Positions 21,895-22,538 of a DNA stretch of 22,538 nucleotides are shown here, one piece after another. The translations under genes and the position numbers were made by a program. Under the pieces are notes generated by a model that was given only the letters and a program-made list of their open reading frames with translations, did no database searches and had not been told where the DNA came from. Position 1 is the stretch's first letter; each line of letters starts with the position of its first letter. The stretch is from CAYVZU01 sp964455935 (GTDB lineage: Bacteria > Fibrobacterota > CAYVZU01), in assembly GCA_964455935.1 (NCBI GenBank), contig CAYVZU010000063.1:1-22538 (forward strand), given 5' to 3'.

Positions 21895-22538
21895 ATGACA
21901 CGGAAGTCATTCACAGGGATTCTGGCCCTATCTGCAGCCATTTCTTGTTTGCTGTTCTGGTTCTGCTCCAAACGCTCGACCAACCCGGCGGATGCTATTG
22001 ACGAACTCCAGATGGAGGGCAGCTTTTCCGGAACCGTGCGCGATCCGGATTCCCTTCCCATTGCCGGCGTGTCGGTCACAACGGACTCGGCGGGACATAC
22101 CACAATCACCGACTCGGTGGGCCATTACCGGATTCCGGATGTGAGCGCGGGGACCTACCGGCTCACCTTTCACCACGCCAGCTATTTCGACAGTACAGCC
22201 GCGCCATTGGTTCTGGTTGCAGACGAAGACCGTACGGGTGTGGATATGATCCTGCGCAAAAATCCGGCGTTCTTTCCCGGCTCCATTGCGGGCACGGTTC
22301 GCGACGATGCCGGAGGATCTTTGAGCGGAGCGACCGTGACAGTGGACTCCACCGGTGTGACGACCACAACGGACTCGTTGGGCCGCTATCGCCTAAGCCC
22401 AGTTATTGAAGGAACCCACAGGATCTTCTTCACCAAGACCCACTATTTCGATAGCACCAAGTCCGGCGTTTTCGTTGCTCTGAGCGAGAATAAAACAGAC
22501 ATCGATGGCGTTTTGCGAAGAAACCCGGAGTATTTCCG
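21895..22538 (+). CDS. Lipoprotein with tandem carboxypeptidase-regulatory-like repeats, truncated by window end
   Basis: The frame is open from ATG 21895 to the last base (214 codons and 2 nt). The signal peptide ends LLFWFC with Cys24, a plausible lipobox although aromatic residues at -3 to -1 are unusual. An 87-residue repeat follows: the first copy starts GTVRDPDSLPIAGV (from 46), the second GTVRDDAGGSLSGA (from 133). Both continue with TDSxGxYR, then YFDST, and end LRxNP. This is the beta-sandwich of the carboxypeptidase-regulatory (PF13620-like) family, common in surface proteins. It follows the CsgG-like/DUF5683 gene by 9 nt and probably shares its transcript. More repeats may lie beyond the window. 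Confidence 0.8.
   Translation, partial: MTRKSFTGILALSAAISCLLFWFCSKRSTNPADAIDELQMEGSFSGTVRDPDSLPIAGVSVTTDSAGHTTITDSVGHYRIPDVSAGTYRLTFHHASYFDSTAAPLVLVADEDRTGVDMILRKNPAFFPGSIAGTVRDDAGGSLSGATVTVDSTGVTTTTDSLGRYRLSPVIEGTHRIFFTKTHYFDSTKSGVFVALSENKTDIDGVLRRNPEYF

Overview
The window looks like a piece of a draft or metagenome-assembled chromosome (one run of 10 Ns) from a moderately GC-rich, Gram-negative-type bacterium. Outer-envelope proteins are frequent: putative lipoproteins, a LysM protein, DUF5683-type proteins that end in a short beta-strand-like C-terminus, carboxypeptidase-regulatory-like (CarboxypepD_reg) repeats, and a giant protein with Ig-like and thrombospondin-type-3 calcium repeats. 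This domain mix is typical of the FCB group (Fibrobacterota and relatives). Promoters, however, are classical TTGACA/TATAAT and many genes have Shine-Dalgarno sites, which argues against Bacteroidota proper. The phylum call is an inference and is weak.

Layout. On the minus strand from 5 kb back to 1: a coiled-coil lipoprotein and LysM protein pair (4785-3620), phoH (3474-2470) and nrdJ (class II, B12-dependent ribonucleotide reductase, 2239 to beyond the window edge). The nrdJ gene has a sigma70-like promoter and what looks like an NrdR box. On the plus strand from 5.1 to 12.1 kb: a 1760-residue calcium-repeat lipoprotein with a strong promoter and terminator, then a GT-B glycosyltransferase. 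On the minus strand from 13.5 to 12.2 kb: a small protein with two Cys/His fingers, an Rrf2-family regulator and a 61-residue zinc ribbon. On the plus strand from 13.7 to 16.8 kb: an overlapping four-gene set (half-size GDT1/UPF0016 membrane protein with a Cys-rich tail, ABC ATPase, ABC-2 permease, D-2-hydroxyacid dehydrogenase). From 16.8 kb to the end: two DUF5683-like genes, trmJ, a two-domain ferritin-like protein, a CsgG-like/DUF5683 fusion and a truncated lipoprotein with carboxypeptidase-regulatory repeats.

How the genes fit together. Housekeeping genes (nrdJ, phoH, trmJ) are mixed with cell-envelope genes. The three DUF5683-like genes and the adjoining lipoprotein form an envelope-protein cluster of unknown job. 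The four-gene set at 13.7-16.8 kb is probably one transcript, because its reading frames overlap at every junction.

The most unusual non-coding features are two copies of a palindromic element of about 106 bp. It is built from degenerate 7-bp units in inverted arms, and each copy fills an entire intergenic gap (2376-2481 and 18567-18672). Several promoters also place the -10 box only 6-9 nt before the start codon, suggesting leaderless or near-leaderless mRNAs. No tRNA, rRNA, CRISPR array, transposase or complete mobile element was seen.
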